Positions 15,243-23,557 of a stretch of DNA of 64,000 nucleotides are shown in pieces. The notes beneath the pieces were generated by a model. The model saw only the letters and a program-made list of their open reading frames with translations. It had not been told where the DNA came from and did no database searches. Position 1 is the stretch's first letter. Each line of letters opens with the position of its first letter. The stretch is from contig NZ_CACSJJ010000001.1 of assembly GCF_902706295.1 (NCBI RefSeq), positions 434,001 to 498,000 on the forward strand. Reading direction: 5' to 3'. Origin of the DNA: Arthrobacter sp. 18067 (GTDB lineage: Bacteria > Actinomycetota > Actinomycetes > Actinomycetales > Micrococcaceae). Position numbers and translations under genes: made by a program.

Positions 15243-16412
15243 ATGACCCTCGAACCAGCCACCGCCATCGCAGCTTTCCAGCCCTCCGAGGCCGTGCTGC
15301 GCGTCCAGCGCACGTCGTTGCGCGTCCAGCAACCCCAATCCAAGGGCGACCTCGTGTCGCTGGCCATGGGCGAACCCGACTTTGACACCCCCGAACAGGT
15401 TCGCGCCGCAGCTGCCCGCGCCCTGGAAGAGGGACATACCCACTACTCGCCGTTGCTCGGCGAGCTGGTGCTTCGCGAGGAGCTGGCTGCCCGTATCGGC
15501 CAGCTTCTCGGCGAAGTGGCCAGCCCCGGCGACGTGCTCATTACCCAGGGCGGAACCGCCGGCCTGTCGGCAGCAATCCTGGGCATCGTCAATCCCGGAG
15601 ACAAGGTGGTCATCCCCGATCCCACGTACTCGCTGTACGCGGACTTGGTGAGCATGGCCGGCGGCATCACAGTGCCCGTCCCGCTAGCCGATGACCTCCA
15701 CTGGGATCTCGAGGCACTGGCCGCTGCCCTTGAGGGCGCCAAGATGTTCGTCTTCTGCAACCCTTCCAACCCAACCGGCATCGTCCACTCACGCCAGGAG
15801 CTCGAAGCCTTGGCAGATATGGTCGCAGGCACGGCCACGCTGATTCTCTCCGACGAGGCGTACAGCGACCTCGTGTACACGCCCGAGCCCTTCACGTCCG
15901 CACTGGAGATCCCTGGACTGGCCGGCAGGACCATCTATTGCCAAACGTTCTCCAAGAGCTACGCCATGACCGGTTGGCGCGTCGGCTACCTATGGGGTCC
16001 GGCGGATGTCATCGCTTCCGCCGCACGCGTCCACAACACGTTCAACGGTTCCATGAACACCGCCGTGCAACTGGCAGCCCTGACTGCGCTGAAGACCTGC
16101 GGGCCGGACATCGAGCGCATGCATGCCTCTTACGCCGTACGCCGGGAACTGATGTTCGAGGGCCTTAGCCGGATTCCGGGCCTCACGGTCAGCTCCCCCG
16201 AAGGAGCGTTCTACCTCTTCCCGAAGTACGACATCGACATGCCGGCCGCCCAAATGGTGGCCCACCTGCGCGAGTTTGGCGTGGCAGTCCGTCCGGGCAG
16301 CGAATTCGGACGCAGCGGCGAACACCACCTACGGCTCTCCTACGCGGCAAGCGCCGATGCGATTTCGCTGGGCGTCGAACGCATTGCTGCCGGCCTCTCG
16401 GCACTCAAGTAG
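15243..16412 (+). CDS. Class I/II PLP-dependent aminotransferase
   Basis: 389 residues from the ATG at 15243. Fold-type I marks: MGEPDFDTPEQVRAAAARAL, TQGGTAGLSAAILGIVNPGDKV, CNPSNPTGIVHSRQEL, the Asp of LSDEAYSDLVY that holds the PLP nitrogen, and the PLP lysine in QTFSKSYAMTGWRVGY. The final Arg for the alpha-carboxylate is in HHLRLSYA. It could convert the amino acid released by the PxpABC-like set into the 2-oxo acid that the RraA aldolase cleaves. Confidence 0.9.
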   Translation: MTLEPATAIAAFQPSEAVLRVQRTSLRVQQPQSKGDLVSLAMGEPDFDTPEQVRAAAARALEEGHTHYSPLLGELVLREELAARIGQLLGEVASPGDVLITQGGTAGLSAAILGIVNPGDKVVIPDPTYSLYADLVSMAGGITVPVPLADDLHWDLEALAAALEGAKMFVFCNPSNPTGIVHSRQELEALADMVAGTATLILSDEAYSDLVYTPEPFTSALEIPGLAGRTIYCQTFSKSYAMTGWRVGYLWGPADVIASAARVHNTFNGSMNTAVQLAALTALKTCGPDIERMHASYAVRRELMFEGLSRIPGLTVSSPEGAFYLFPKYDIDMPAAQMVAHLREFGVAVRPGSEFGRSGEHHLRLSYAASADAISLGVERIAAGLSALK

Positions 16413-16418
16413 GCACCT

Positions 16419-17021
16419 GTGACAGTTCTCGATCCACCGGCCGGGCTGCGCGTCGATATGCAGCGAAACCGGATGCTTTTGGTGGACGCGGCCGGCCGGC
16501 TCTTCGGGGCCGGCCGTTCGGCTACCATTTCCGAAATCGCCGCCGAAGCCGGCATCTCTTCAGCTACCGCCTACCGCCACTTCGCTTCTGTAGAAGACGT
16601 GCTCGCGGCGTACCGCTTTCAAGTGGGCCGGGAACTTCTGGAGTTCAGCCGCATGGCGGAAGCAGCCGGCCTGGAACTGCTGAATGCCGTCTGCCACAAG
16701 TGGGTGCAGTTGGTGGTCCAGCACGGGGAATCCATGGTCCACACGCGTTCAGCGGAAGGCTACCTCGCGCGGGTCAGGTCAGGCGCCTACTACCTGACCG
16801 TCCAGGCCGAAGCACTTGAGCGGCCCTTGGAAGAAGCGTGCCGGGCCCTGGGAATCCAGCACCCTGGCGATGAGGCGCTCTTTCTCTGGAACGGGTTCTT
16901 CGACCCTCGGGAAGTTTGTGATCTCATCGGGAGCCTTGACCTCACAGCAGAGCAGGCATCGGCCCGGCTGGTCAGGACTTTCACTGCCGCCCTGACGGGT
17001 TGGTCCGCTTCCAGGACCTAA
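16419..17021 (+). CDS. TetR/AcrR family regulator (paralogue 1)
   Basis: 200 residues from the GTG at 16419; an ATG at 16458 is a possible alternative start. Helix-turn-helix region MQRNRMLLVDAAGRLFGAG..SATISEIAAEAGISSATAYRHFASVEDVLAAYR. The ligand domain has no recognised relative except the next gene, with which it shares the same pattern throughout (RKWV/HKWV, GAYYLTVQAEALERPL, FDPRE). It lies six bases after the aminotransferase and is part of the same unit, so it is a candidate for binding the palindromes at 9251-9410 and 14314. Confidence 0.85.
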   Translation: MTVLDPPAGLRVDMQRNRMLLVDAAGRLFGAGRSATISEIAAEAGISSATAYRHFASVEDVLAAYRFQVGRELLEFSRMAEAAGLELLNAVCHKWVQLVVQHGESMVHTRSAEGYLARVRSGAYYLTVQAEALERPLEEACRALGIQHPGDEALFLWNGFFDPREVCDLIGSLDLTAEQASARLVRTFTAALTGWSASRT

Positions 17022-17050
17022 GCTATGAGTTGACGAAAGGGCACCCATCA

Positions 17051-17638
17051 ATGCGTAGTGACACACAGCGCAACCGCAGACAACTGGTCAAGGCAGCGGG
17101 ACAGCTTTTCGCGTCGCGGCGCGGAGCCATCAGCATGACCGATGTCGCCAAGCATGCGGAGATCTCCACTGCCACCGCCTACAGGCATTTCGCTTCAGTC
17201 GAGGACATCCTGGCGGAGTACCGGTTCGGCGTCGGTGAGAAATTGCGCGACTACAGCCTGAAGCAGCAGGAGATGTCCGGCGTCGAGCTCTTGACCGCGG
17301 TGAGCCGCAAGTGGGTTGACCTGGTCACCCGCCACGGTGGAGCGATGCTCTACACACGTTCCGGCGAAGGCTACCTCGCCCGCCTGCGCACAGGCGCCTT
17401 TTACCTGACAGTCCAGGCCGACGCCTTGGAACGCCCCCTGCGCGAGGCCGTCGAGGAATTGGGATTGCCGCCTATCGGTGACGAAGCGATGTTCTTGTGG
17501 AACATCCTCTTTGACCCGCGTGAAATCCTGGATCTCATCAACACGGTAGGGCTGACCAAAGACCAAGTAACCGCCCGGCTCATCTCCGCCCTCAAAGGAG
17601 CCCTCAAGGGCTGGAGCGAGGATCGCGCGCAAGGATAG
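17051..17638 (+). CDS. TetR/AcrR family regulator (paralogue 2)
   Basis: 195 residues from the ATG at 17051. It is collinear with the preceding TetR gene: HTH SMTDVAKHAEISTATAYRHFASVEDILAEYRF versus the same block above, then GGAMLYTRSGEGYLARLRTGAFYLTVQADALERPL and FLWNILFDPREILDLI. The two arose by tandem duplication. Near-identical recognition helices (ISTATAYRHFASVED against ISSATAYRHFASVED) suggest that they bind the same or closely similar DNA, perhaps with different ligands or as heterodimers. Confidence 0.85.
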   Translation: MRSDTQRNRRQLVKAAGQLFASRRGAISMTDVAKHAEISTATAYRHFASVEDILAEYRFGVGEKLRDYSLKQQEMSGVELLTAVSRKWVDLVTRHGGAMLYTRSGEGYLARLRTGAFYLTVQADALERPLREAVEELGLPPIGDEAMFLWNILFDPREILDLINTVGLTKDQVTARLISALKGALKGWSEDRAQG

Positions 17639-17656
17639 TTGGGGGGGTGAGCGGAA

Positions 17657-18139
17657 CTAGTGACCCGAGCCGGTCCGCATCAGCTCGCGGAGGCGCTCGG
17701 CTGGCAGCGCCGTCAGGGCTGAGATACGAAAAATGTCCATGAAACCCGATTCCAGGCCTTCCCTGACATCCCAGCAGAGCCTCTGGACACTGGCTTCCTT
17801 ATCCTTCAACGCAGCATCAAGCTGGCGGACGATTCCGTCCAGCGCGGAAAGGTGCCACTCCTGCCTGGCGCCCGAAAAGTGGAGGTCCTGGTAGGCGCCA
17901 CCGAGTCGCTTCACATCCATTGCCCGGATTCCCACTGCAGCAGAAACAGCGGACAAAGAGACTTTGTCCGCCAATGCCAGGGCTATGGCTTCATTTCGCC
18001 GGTTCAGCAGCATGCGTACGTGACTGTCGATGCGTGCCCGCGTCACCCTGGACTCAGCGAGCCGCGATTCCAGATGGCTTAAGCGGGGCCGTGCCGGCGT
18101 TGCCCGCCGCCTGGCCCGGGCTTCAGCTACGTAGGTCAC
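17657..18139 (-). CDS. Hypothetical protein, possible helix-turn-helix
   Basis: 160 residues, no family recognised. It is Arg/Ala-rich at the N-terminus and all-helical in prediction. The stretch NEAIALALADKVSLSAVSAAVGIRAMDVKRLG has the spacing of a helix-turn-helix (small residues before the turn, Val/Ile positions in the recognition helix). It converges on the TetR genes with an 18-base gap. A weak copy of the regional palindrome lies about 270 bases upstream at 18406. It could be a small regulator of the same circuit, but that is only positional inference. Confidence 0.5.
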   Translation of the reverse strand: MTYVAEARARRRATPARPRLSHLESRLAESRVTRARIDSHVRMLLNRRNEAIALALADKVSLSAVSAAVGIRAMDVKRLGGAYQDLHFSGARQEWHLSALDGIVRQLDAALKDKEASVQRLCWDVREGLESGFMDIFRISALTALPAERLRELMRTGSGH

Positions 18140-18405
18140 TGCGCTTCAAGCCCTGGACCAATTGCCAGTCGACGGCCGAGTCGCCATGCGTTGGCATGAT
18201 GCTTCCCTCCAAAACCTGCAGACTCTGGCCCATGTCCCCGGCCGGGGCCCAGATGCCGCTGATCGGGCAATGGCTTCCCGTGCCGGCCATGAACCGACTG
18301 CTGCGGGAACGTCCTTCTGCGGGTTGTCCAACGATGCGCAACATTACTTGCCTCCGGCGTTGTTTGATTCGTGCCTCAAGCCTATGATTCACTTCACACA
18401 AAAGC

Positions 18406-18419
18406 AAGAAAGATTTCTC
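18406..18419 (+). promoter_or_regulatory. Operator-like palindrome, copy 5 (degenerate)
   Basis: AAGAAAGATTTCTC followed by ATTTGATGATGATT. It keeps the GAAA-NN-TTTCTC core and AT-rich tail of the four regulon palindromes but lacks the first G. It lies upstream of the minus-strand hypothetical gene at 17657-18139. Confidence 0.35.
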
Positions 18420-18577
18420 ATTTGATGATGATTTCCTATGTCTGTATTGCACATACTTGAACACTCCCATGCGTCCTGGAGAAGCGCACACGGCATTCCC
18501 CAGCGAGCCAGTCCGGCCGCCCCTGGTCCCGAGCGCCCAGATGGGCGGACAACGCTTCGAAACTGTTCCCTGGGAAC

Positions 18578-18742
18578 CGCCTCAACCCTCCCGGACTGGG
18601 TCTCGCCAAGGTTTGCCCCTGCCACCATGACGCGGGTCCGTATTTGGTTGCCGCTTACCCGGATCTCGTCATTGGCGCGGACTCCGGCGTGGGCGTGGGT
18701 TTCAGTGCTGGACTTGATGCGCGCTCCAAAGTCGCCGGTATA
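18578..18742 (-). pseudogene. Remnant of NAD-specific glutamate dehydrogenase
   Basis: About 55 codons read YTGDFGARIKSSTETHAHAG, then VRANDEIRVSGNQIRTRVMV, then AGANLGETQSGRVEA. The matching part of the large (about 180-kDa) actinobacterial NAD-dependent glutamate dehydrogenase reads GGIGTYVKASTETH..., RANDAIRVNG.. and GEGANLGVTQRGRIE (recalled pattern). The glycine-rich start is damaged, and neither upstream nor downstream parts of the 1,600-residue enzyme are present, so it is a decayed fragment. Confidence 0.6.
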
Positions 18743-18765
18743 TGGCGGGTACCTCGCCCCTTCCA

Positions 18766-19707
18766 TCAATCAAGTGGCGCCGCAGTGACCAGGCGTGACA
18801 GCTCGGTACCAGGTGCCGCGAGCCGGTCCACAGTGGCGAAGATGAACTGCTGCATTGCGGCGGCAGCCGCCGAGGGTCCGACGTCGTTGCGTCGGGCAAG
18901 GTTGACGGTCCGAGTCAGGGAGGGACGCACCAAGCGTGCACTGCGTAGCCCGGGCCGGTCGATGACCACCATCGCCGGCACCACCGCCACGCCCAGCCCG
19001 CGTTCCACGAACCGAAGTACGGCGTCCATTTCCCCACCCTCGACGGCAATCAGGGGCTCGAATCCGGCCGCGGAGAACGCAGCATCGGTCGCCACGCGCA
19101 GCTCATAACTGCGGTTGAACGCGACCTGCGGCATGCGAGCAAGTTCCTCTAGTGTGAATTCTTCCGGTGACCCTGATGTGGCAGCGGAAATGACCACCAG
19201 CTCCTCGGATAGGAGCGGGACCAACTCGGTGCCCGGAACAGAGGGGTCTGTTCCGCGTGTGACCACCAGGGCCAGATCCAGTGTGCTTTCGTTGAGAGCC
19301 TCAACCAGAAAACGCGAACCGCCTTCAGTGATGTGCAACTCCACTCCCGGATGAGCTCTGCGGAAAGCGGCCAGCACATCGGCCACCAGTGAAACGCACA
19401 ACGTCGGTGGGGCACCGAGGCGAACGCGGCCGCGGCGCAATCCGGCAAGCTCCAGGATCTGGTCCTGCGCTGCCTGCGCGTCGCCCAGCATGCGGCGGGC
19501 AATGGGCAGGAGCAGCTCTCCCGCATTTGTCAGCGTTACCCCTGCAGGTCGACGGTCAAAGAGTGCCGTACCGAGATGGGCCTCCAGTGCGGCGATCTGT
19601 CGGCTCAGTGACGGTTGAGCAAGATACAGCTGCTCGGCCGCGCGTGTGAAATGCCCTACGCGAGCGACCATCTCGAAGGAGCGCAACTGGTCTAACTTCA
19701 TGGTCAT
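18766..19707 (-). CDS. LysR family transcriptional regulator
   Basis: 313 residues. The N-terminal winged helix is KLDQLRSFEMVARVGHFTRAAEQLYLAQPSLSRQIAALEAHLGTALFDRR. This is followed by a LysR substrate-binding domain (GRVRLGAPPTLCVSLVADVLAAFRRAHPGVELHI). Two start codons two codons apart (19707, 19701) are possible. It is transcribed away from the flavoprotein gene at 19779 with 71 bases between, the classic LysR arrangement, so it most likely controls that gene and itself. Confidence 0.92.
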   Translation of the reverse strand: MTMKLDQLRSFEMVARVGHFTRAAEQLYLAQPSLSRQIAALEAHLGTALFDRRPAGVTLTNAGELLLPIARRMLGDAQAAQDQILELAGLRRGRVRLGAPPTLCVSLVADVLAAFRRAHPGVELHITEGGSRFLVEALNESTLDLALVVTRGTDPSVPGTELVPLLSEELVVISAATSGSPEEFTLEELARMPQVAFNRSYELRVATDAAFSAAGFEPLIAVEGGEMDAVLRFVERGLGVAVVPAMVVIDRPGLRSARLVRPSLTRTVNLARRNDVGPSAAAAAMQQFIFATVDRLAAPGTELSRLVTAAPLD

Positions 19708-19778
19708 AGCATAAACGCATCAACCTGAGCAGGATAATTCATTGGAGACATCGGAGCTCTCCTCCTACCGTTGTTGAT

Positions 19779-21527
19779 ATGAACCTCTCTTCAGCTCCAG
19801 AACGTCTCATGTCCACTTCGGTGCTGGTCATCGGCACCGGCGGCGCCGGGCTGCGCGCCTCGATTGAACTCGCCCAGAGGGGGGTCCAGGTGCTGGCCGT
19901 GGGTAAGCGCAGAAAGCACGATGCACACACGAGCCTGGCAGCCGGCGGCATCAACGCCGCCTTGGGCACAATGGACCCAGAGGACAGTTGGGAGCAGCAC
20001 GCCGCCGACACCTTGCGTGAATCGTACTTCCTTGCCGACCCGGCCATTGTCGAAACGGTAGCTCGGCACGCTGCCCGCGGTATCGAGGACCTTGAACAAT
20101 GGGGGATGCCGTTCGCACGCGAAGAGGACGGCCGCATCTCCCAGCGCTTCTTCGGAGCGCACAAATACCGCCGCACTGCCTATGCCGGGGACTACACCGG
20201 GTTGGAGATCCAGCGCACACTCATGCGCCGGGCAGCAGAGTTGAACGTACCCATCATCGACACCGTGTACGTCACCCGGCTATTAGTCGCCGACGGCACC
20301 ATTTTCGGGGCCTATGGTTTCGACATCGTTGATGGCACCCCTGTGCAGATCCACGCCGATGCGGTCATCCTCGCCGCCGGCGGCCACACGCGCATCTGGC
20401 GCCACACCTCCTCACGACGGGACGAGAACACCGGCGACTCCTTCAGGCTGGCGGCGCTGGCCGGTGCCCGGATACGTGACGCCGAACTGGTCCAATTCCA
20501 CCCTTCAGGCCTGCTTGAGCCGGACGACGCCGCAGGCACATTGGTTTCCGAAGCGGCACGCGGAGAAGGCGGCATCCTCACCAATGCACTCGGTGAGCGC
20601 TTCATGGAACGTTACGACGCCGAGAGGATGGAGCTCTCCACCCGGGACCGGGTTGCGCTTGCCGGATTCACCGAGGTTGCCGAAGGCCGTGGAACTGAAA
20701 AGGGCGGGGTTTACCTGGACGTCTCCCACCTGCCTCGAGAGACCATCATGGAAAAACTTCCCCGGGTCTACCGCACCCTGATCGACCTTCAAATGCTGGA
20801 CATCACCACTACCAAGATCGAGATCGCACCCACCGCCCATTACTCCATGGGCGGAGTCTGGGTTGCGCCGGAGGACCACGGAACGGGAGTGAACGGGCTG
20901 TACGCCATCGGAGAGGCATCCTCGGGACTGCATGGAGCCAACCGCCTTGGAGGCAACTCACTGATCGAACTACTCGTCTACGGTCGCATAACAGGCGGGC
21001 ATGTGGCCGAATACGTACGTTCGCGCACCGACGTCCGTCGGGATCCTGCAGCTGCCGGGCTGGCCCGCAACGAAATGGAGGGCCTGCTGAACGGGGAGGG
21101 TACAGAGTCAGCGCGTCGGCTGCAGCGTGAGCTACGCAATCTGATGACCGAACACGCCGGTGTAGTGCGCACCGAGCAGGGGCTGCAAGAGGGACTGTGG
21201 AAGCTGGCCGATCTGGAGGAACGGGCCCGCTTCGTTACGGCACACCCGGACATCGCGGGGTTCGACGATCTGGCCCACGCCTACGATCTGCTGGGTTCCC
21301 TCCTCGCCGCACGGGCGACCTTGGAGTGTGCCATTGAACGCCGGGAAACCCGCGGAGCACATAACCGGGCAGACTTCCCAGCACTTGATCCGTCACTGCA
21401 GGGCAACTTTGTTTGGTCCCCAGGCGAAGGCGTCAGCTTCGAAACGCTGGCCCCGGCTCCAGACTCCTTCCGAGCCTTGGCCGAGGCCCACACCGAGGAC
21501 TCCGTCGCTGGCAAGCTTGTCGAGTGA
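19779..21527 (+). CDS. FAD-binding fumarate reductase/succinate dehydrogenase-type flavoprotein (orphan)
   Basis: 582 residues. FAD Rossmann motif VLVIGTGGAGLRASIELAQ, SLAAGGINAALG (flavin loop), QFHPSGL (HPT in most succinate dehydrogenases), RGEGGILTNALGERFMERY, AHYSMGGVWV and GLYAIGEASSGLHGANRLGGNSL are all in family order, and a C-terminal helical domain is present. No iron-sulfur or membrane-anchor subunit is adjacent, so it may use a soluble acceptor or act like L-aspartate oxidase. The divergent LysR gene points to inducible use of a dicarboxylate-like substrate. A start at the in-frame ATG at 19809 is also possible, as neither has a strong ribosome site. Confidence 0.85.
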   Translation: MNLSSAPERLMSTSVLVIGTGGAGLRASIELAQRGVQVLAVGKRRKHDAHTSLAAGGINAALGTMDPEDSWEQHAADTLRESYFLADPAIVETVARHAARGIEDLEQWGMPFAREEDGRISQRFFGAHKYRRTAYAGDYTGLEIQRTLMRRAAELNVPIIDTVYVTRLLVADGTIFGAYGFDIVDGTPVQIHADAVILAAGGHTRIWRHTSSRRDENTGDSFRLAALAGARIRDAELVQFHPSGLLEPDDAAGTLVSEAARGEGGILTNALGERFMERYDAERMELSTRDRVALAGFTEVAEGRGTEKGGVYLDVSHLPRETIMEKLPRVYRTLIDLQMLDITTTKIEIAPTAHYSMGGVWVAPEDHGTGVNGLYAIGEASSGLHGANRLGGNSLIELLVYGRITGGHVAEYVRSRTDVRRDPAAAGLARNEMEGLLNGEGTESARRLQRELRNLMTEHAGVVRTEQGLQEGLWKLADLEERARFVTAHPDIAGFDDLAHAYDLLGSLLAARATLECAIERRETRGAHNRADFPALDPSLQGNFVWSPGEGVSFETLAPAPDSFRALAEAHTEDSVAGKLVE

Positions 21528-22408
21528 GGCATGAAGCTGCCACATTCCGGTTCGAGGGCCGATACCGGTTGCCTATTGCGCCGGGAAGGCAGAAGACTGC
21601 TCTTCACCTGCGCCAGATTGCCAAGGCGGTTTTGAACGGCGAGGGCGGGGACACATGGTCATCGCTTTGGCGTCCGGCGTATCATTACGGGGCGCATAGC
21701 CCCGCCGCCGGCTGACCACGATGACTCCCCGCCGAACAGTCCATCTCACTGCAGTGGGCATTTGTGCTCCATTCCTTGGAGCTGGAACAGTTCGCCAGGC
21801 GAGAGCGTCAAACGCGAACGTGCTGCCCTAGGGACTGAGGCAGTGACTGCCGGATGCAGCGCGTTACTTCGGGGTACAAATGCGGACGCAGAAGCTATTT
21901 ACGCTCCGGACGGGCAGTTTCATTGGACACAGCCTCGTCTTCTGGCCCAAGGAAAGCCTCCTCTGTGTCGCTTCGGATAACAACGAGGTCGGCGCGACAT
22001 TCCGCATCGATCTCCCGTGTCAACCCGGCACAGAACATCCCTACGCCCCGACGGTTAACAGCTGACTGACCCGTGATACCAGCGCGACGAATTTTGCCTC
22101 GCGCTCTACACCTCCAGATAGTGCCGGCCACCCGCGTCACACGACTTACAGCCCAAATGCTGGGCGCCGGCACCATCGCCGGCTGGAACACCAACGAAAA
22201 CACCGCCTACAAACCCGGCAGGACACGCACTGAGGATGAAATCTGTATGTCTGCGGGGGCCTCCTCGGGGGTGATGTCACGGGCGTTGACGGCATCAGCC
22301 ATGTGGACTTTGTCGTGCAGGATGGCCGTCATGAGCCGCTCCCTATCTGCGGTCAAGCGCAGCCCCCGAGGACCCGCCGAGTGGGCTAGCCCGTGAGAAC
22401 GGATTGGC
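21528..22408. other. 881-bp region without a recognisable gene
   Basis: Several short open frames occur on both strands (for example 21762-21980 plus, 21895-22203 minus, 22207-22503 minus), but none has a family signature or a consistent ribosome site. The segment at 22210-22400, minus strand, has coding-like composition (RLTADRERLMTAILHDKVHM) and may be the 3' trace of a lost gene. The stretch at about 21689-21717 holds short GC-rich inverted repeats. Confidence 0.5.
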
Positions 22409-23557
22409 TCACCGTCGGAGGAAGGAGTCGAATGTTTGGAGGGCTTCCTCGGCATCAGTGCGACCGAGTCCCATCCGGAATCGGTCATCCGCGACGCAGG
22501 CAAGGTCCGAACGGAACAGACTCGCCGGCAGAAGGATCACTCCTGCCTCCTCTACGAGCCCCGCCGTCATCGCCTCGACTCCATCCGGACCGAGGTACCG
22601 GGGAAACGTGACGCAGCCACCCGCTGGCGGGCTCCACTCGAATAGGTCTTGGTGCGTGCGGAAGAAATCCTCGAAGACCGGCAGGTTGCTCTGGAGCAGG
22701 CCACGGTTTCGCGCCCAGATCGCTTCCCCGTTCTTCAGTGCGATGGTGGCAAGCGCTTCGCTCGGACCGGAGTTGCACATCGACGTGTAATGCTTGTGCC
22801 GCTCCAGCTGTTCCAGGACCCGGTGGTCACGTGAGGCGATCCAGCCCACTCGCAGCCCGGCAAGCCCATAGGATTTTGACATCACGTTAAGGGAGATTGC
22901 CGTCGGGTCCAGGTCAGCGGCCTGTGTCAGCATGCGATCGCGATCAAGTTCCAGGCCGCGATACACCTCGTCACTGAAGAGCCGAGCGCCACGCTCGGCA
23001 CACAGGTCCACCAACGCACGCCACGTCTCTGGGTCCGGGAGCGCGCCTGTCGGGTTGTTGGGAAAGTTGACGGCGACGAGTGTCGTGTTGGGCCGCCACG
23101 CCGCACGCACCATGTCAAGGTCGAGACCCCATCCGTCGGATGAGTCCAATAGCACGCCGCTGACCTGCGCCCCGGACGCGAGAGGAATCGTCTCCATCGA
23201 CTGATAGTTCGGGACGGTCATGATGACGTGGTCCCCGGGACCCGCCAGTACCTGCATCGCCCAGAAGATCGCCTCCTCTGCCCCGGCGAAGACGAGCACG
23301 TCATCCGGACTCAATGAGTCGTAGGTGGCGGCAATTTCTGCACGCAGCTTGTCACCGCCCCACGTTGGTGTGTAGCCCAAGCTCAGCTGTTCGAAACCCT
23401 CCCGGTCCTCGTCACTCGCCATCGCGAGAAGGTCGCTGATCCGTAGTGTCTCCAGGTCGGATGCCGCCAAATTGTACTTGGCTGTGAACTCCCATCGCGC
23501 GTAGTGGGCTTCGAGCCGGAAGTCCGGAAATCGCGAAGGCATCGATCCGCTGCTCAT
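22409..23557 (-). CDS. Class I/II PLP-dependent aminotransferase
   Basis: 382 residues from the ATG at 23557, which overlaps the upstream aldehyde dehydrogenase stop (ATGA). Marks: LSLGYTPTWGGDKLRAEIA, FAGAEEAIFWAMQVLAGPGDHV, VNFPNNPTGALPD, FSDEVYRGLE (PLP-nitrogen Asp) and MSKSYGLAGLRVGWIA with the PLP lysine. The C-terminal Arg is in DDRFRMGLG. It is the last gene of the long catabolic operon and would take the amino group from, or give it to, a metabolite formed by the oxidoreductases. Confidence 0.9.
   Translation of the reverse strand: MSSGSMPSRFPDFRLEAHYARWEFTAKYNLAASDLETLRISDLLAMASDEDREGFEQLSLGYTPTWGGDKLRAEIAATYDSLSPDDVLVFAGAEEAIFWAMQVLAGPGDHVIMTVPNYQSMETIPLASGAQVSGVLLDSSDGWGLDLDMVRAAWRPNTTLVAVNFPNNPTGALPDPETWRALVDLCAERGARLFSDEVYRGLELDRDRMLTQAADLDPTAISLNVMSKSYGLAGLRVGWIASRDHRVLEQLERHKHYTSMCNSGPSEALATIALKNGEAIWARNRGLLQSNLPVFEDFFRTHQDLFEWSPPAGGCVTFPRYLGPDGVEAMTAGLVEEAGVILLPASLFRSDLACVADDRFRMGLGRTDAEEALQTFDSFLRR

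Larger units (their letters stand above)
18140..18765. other. Gene-poor region with remnants
   Basis: 626 bases without an intact gene. It holds a degenerate copy of the regulon palindrome (18406-18419) and a clear remnant of NAD-glutamate dehydrogenase on the minus strand (18578-18742). The remaining open frames look like chance readings of GC-rich DNA. Confidence 0.6.
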
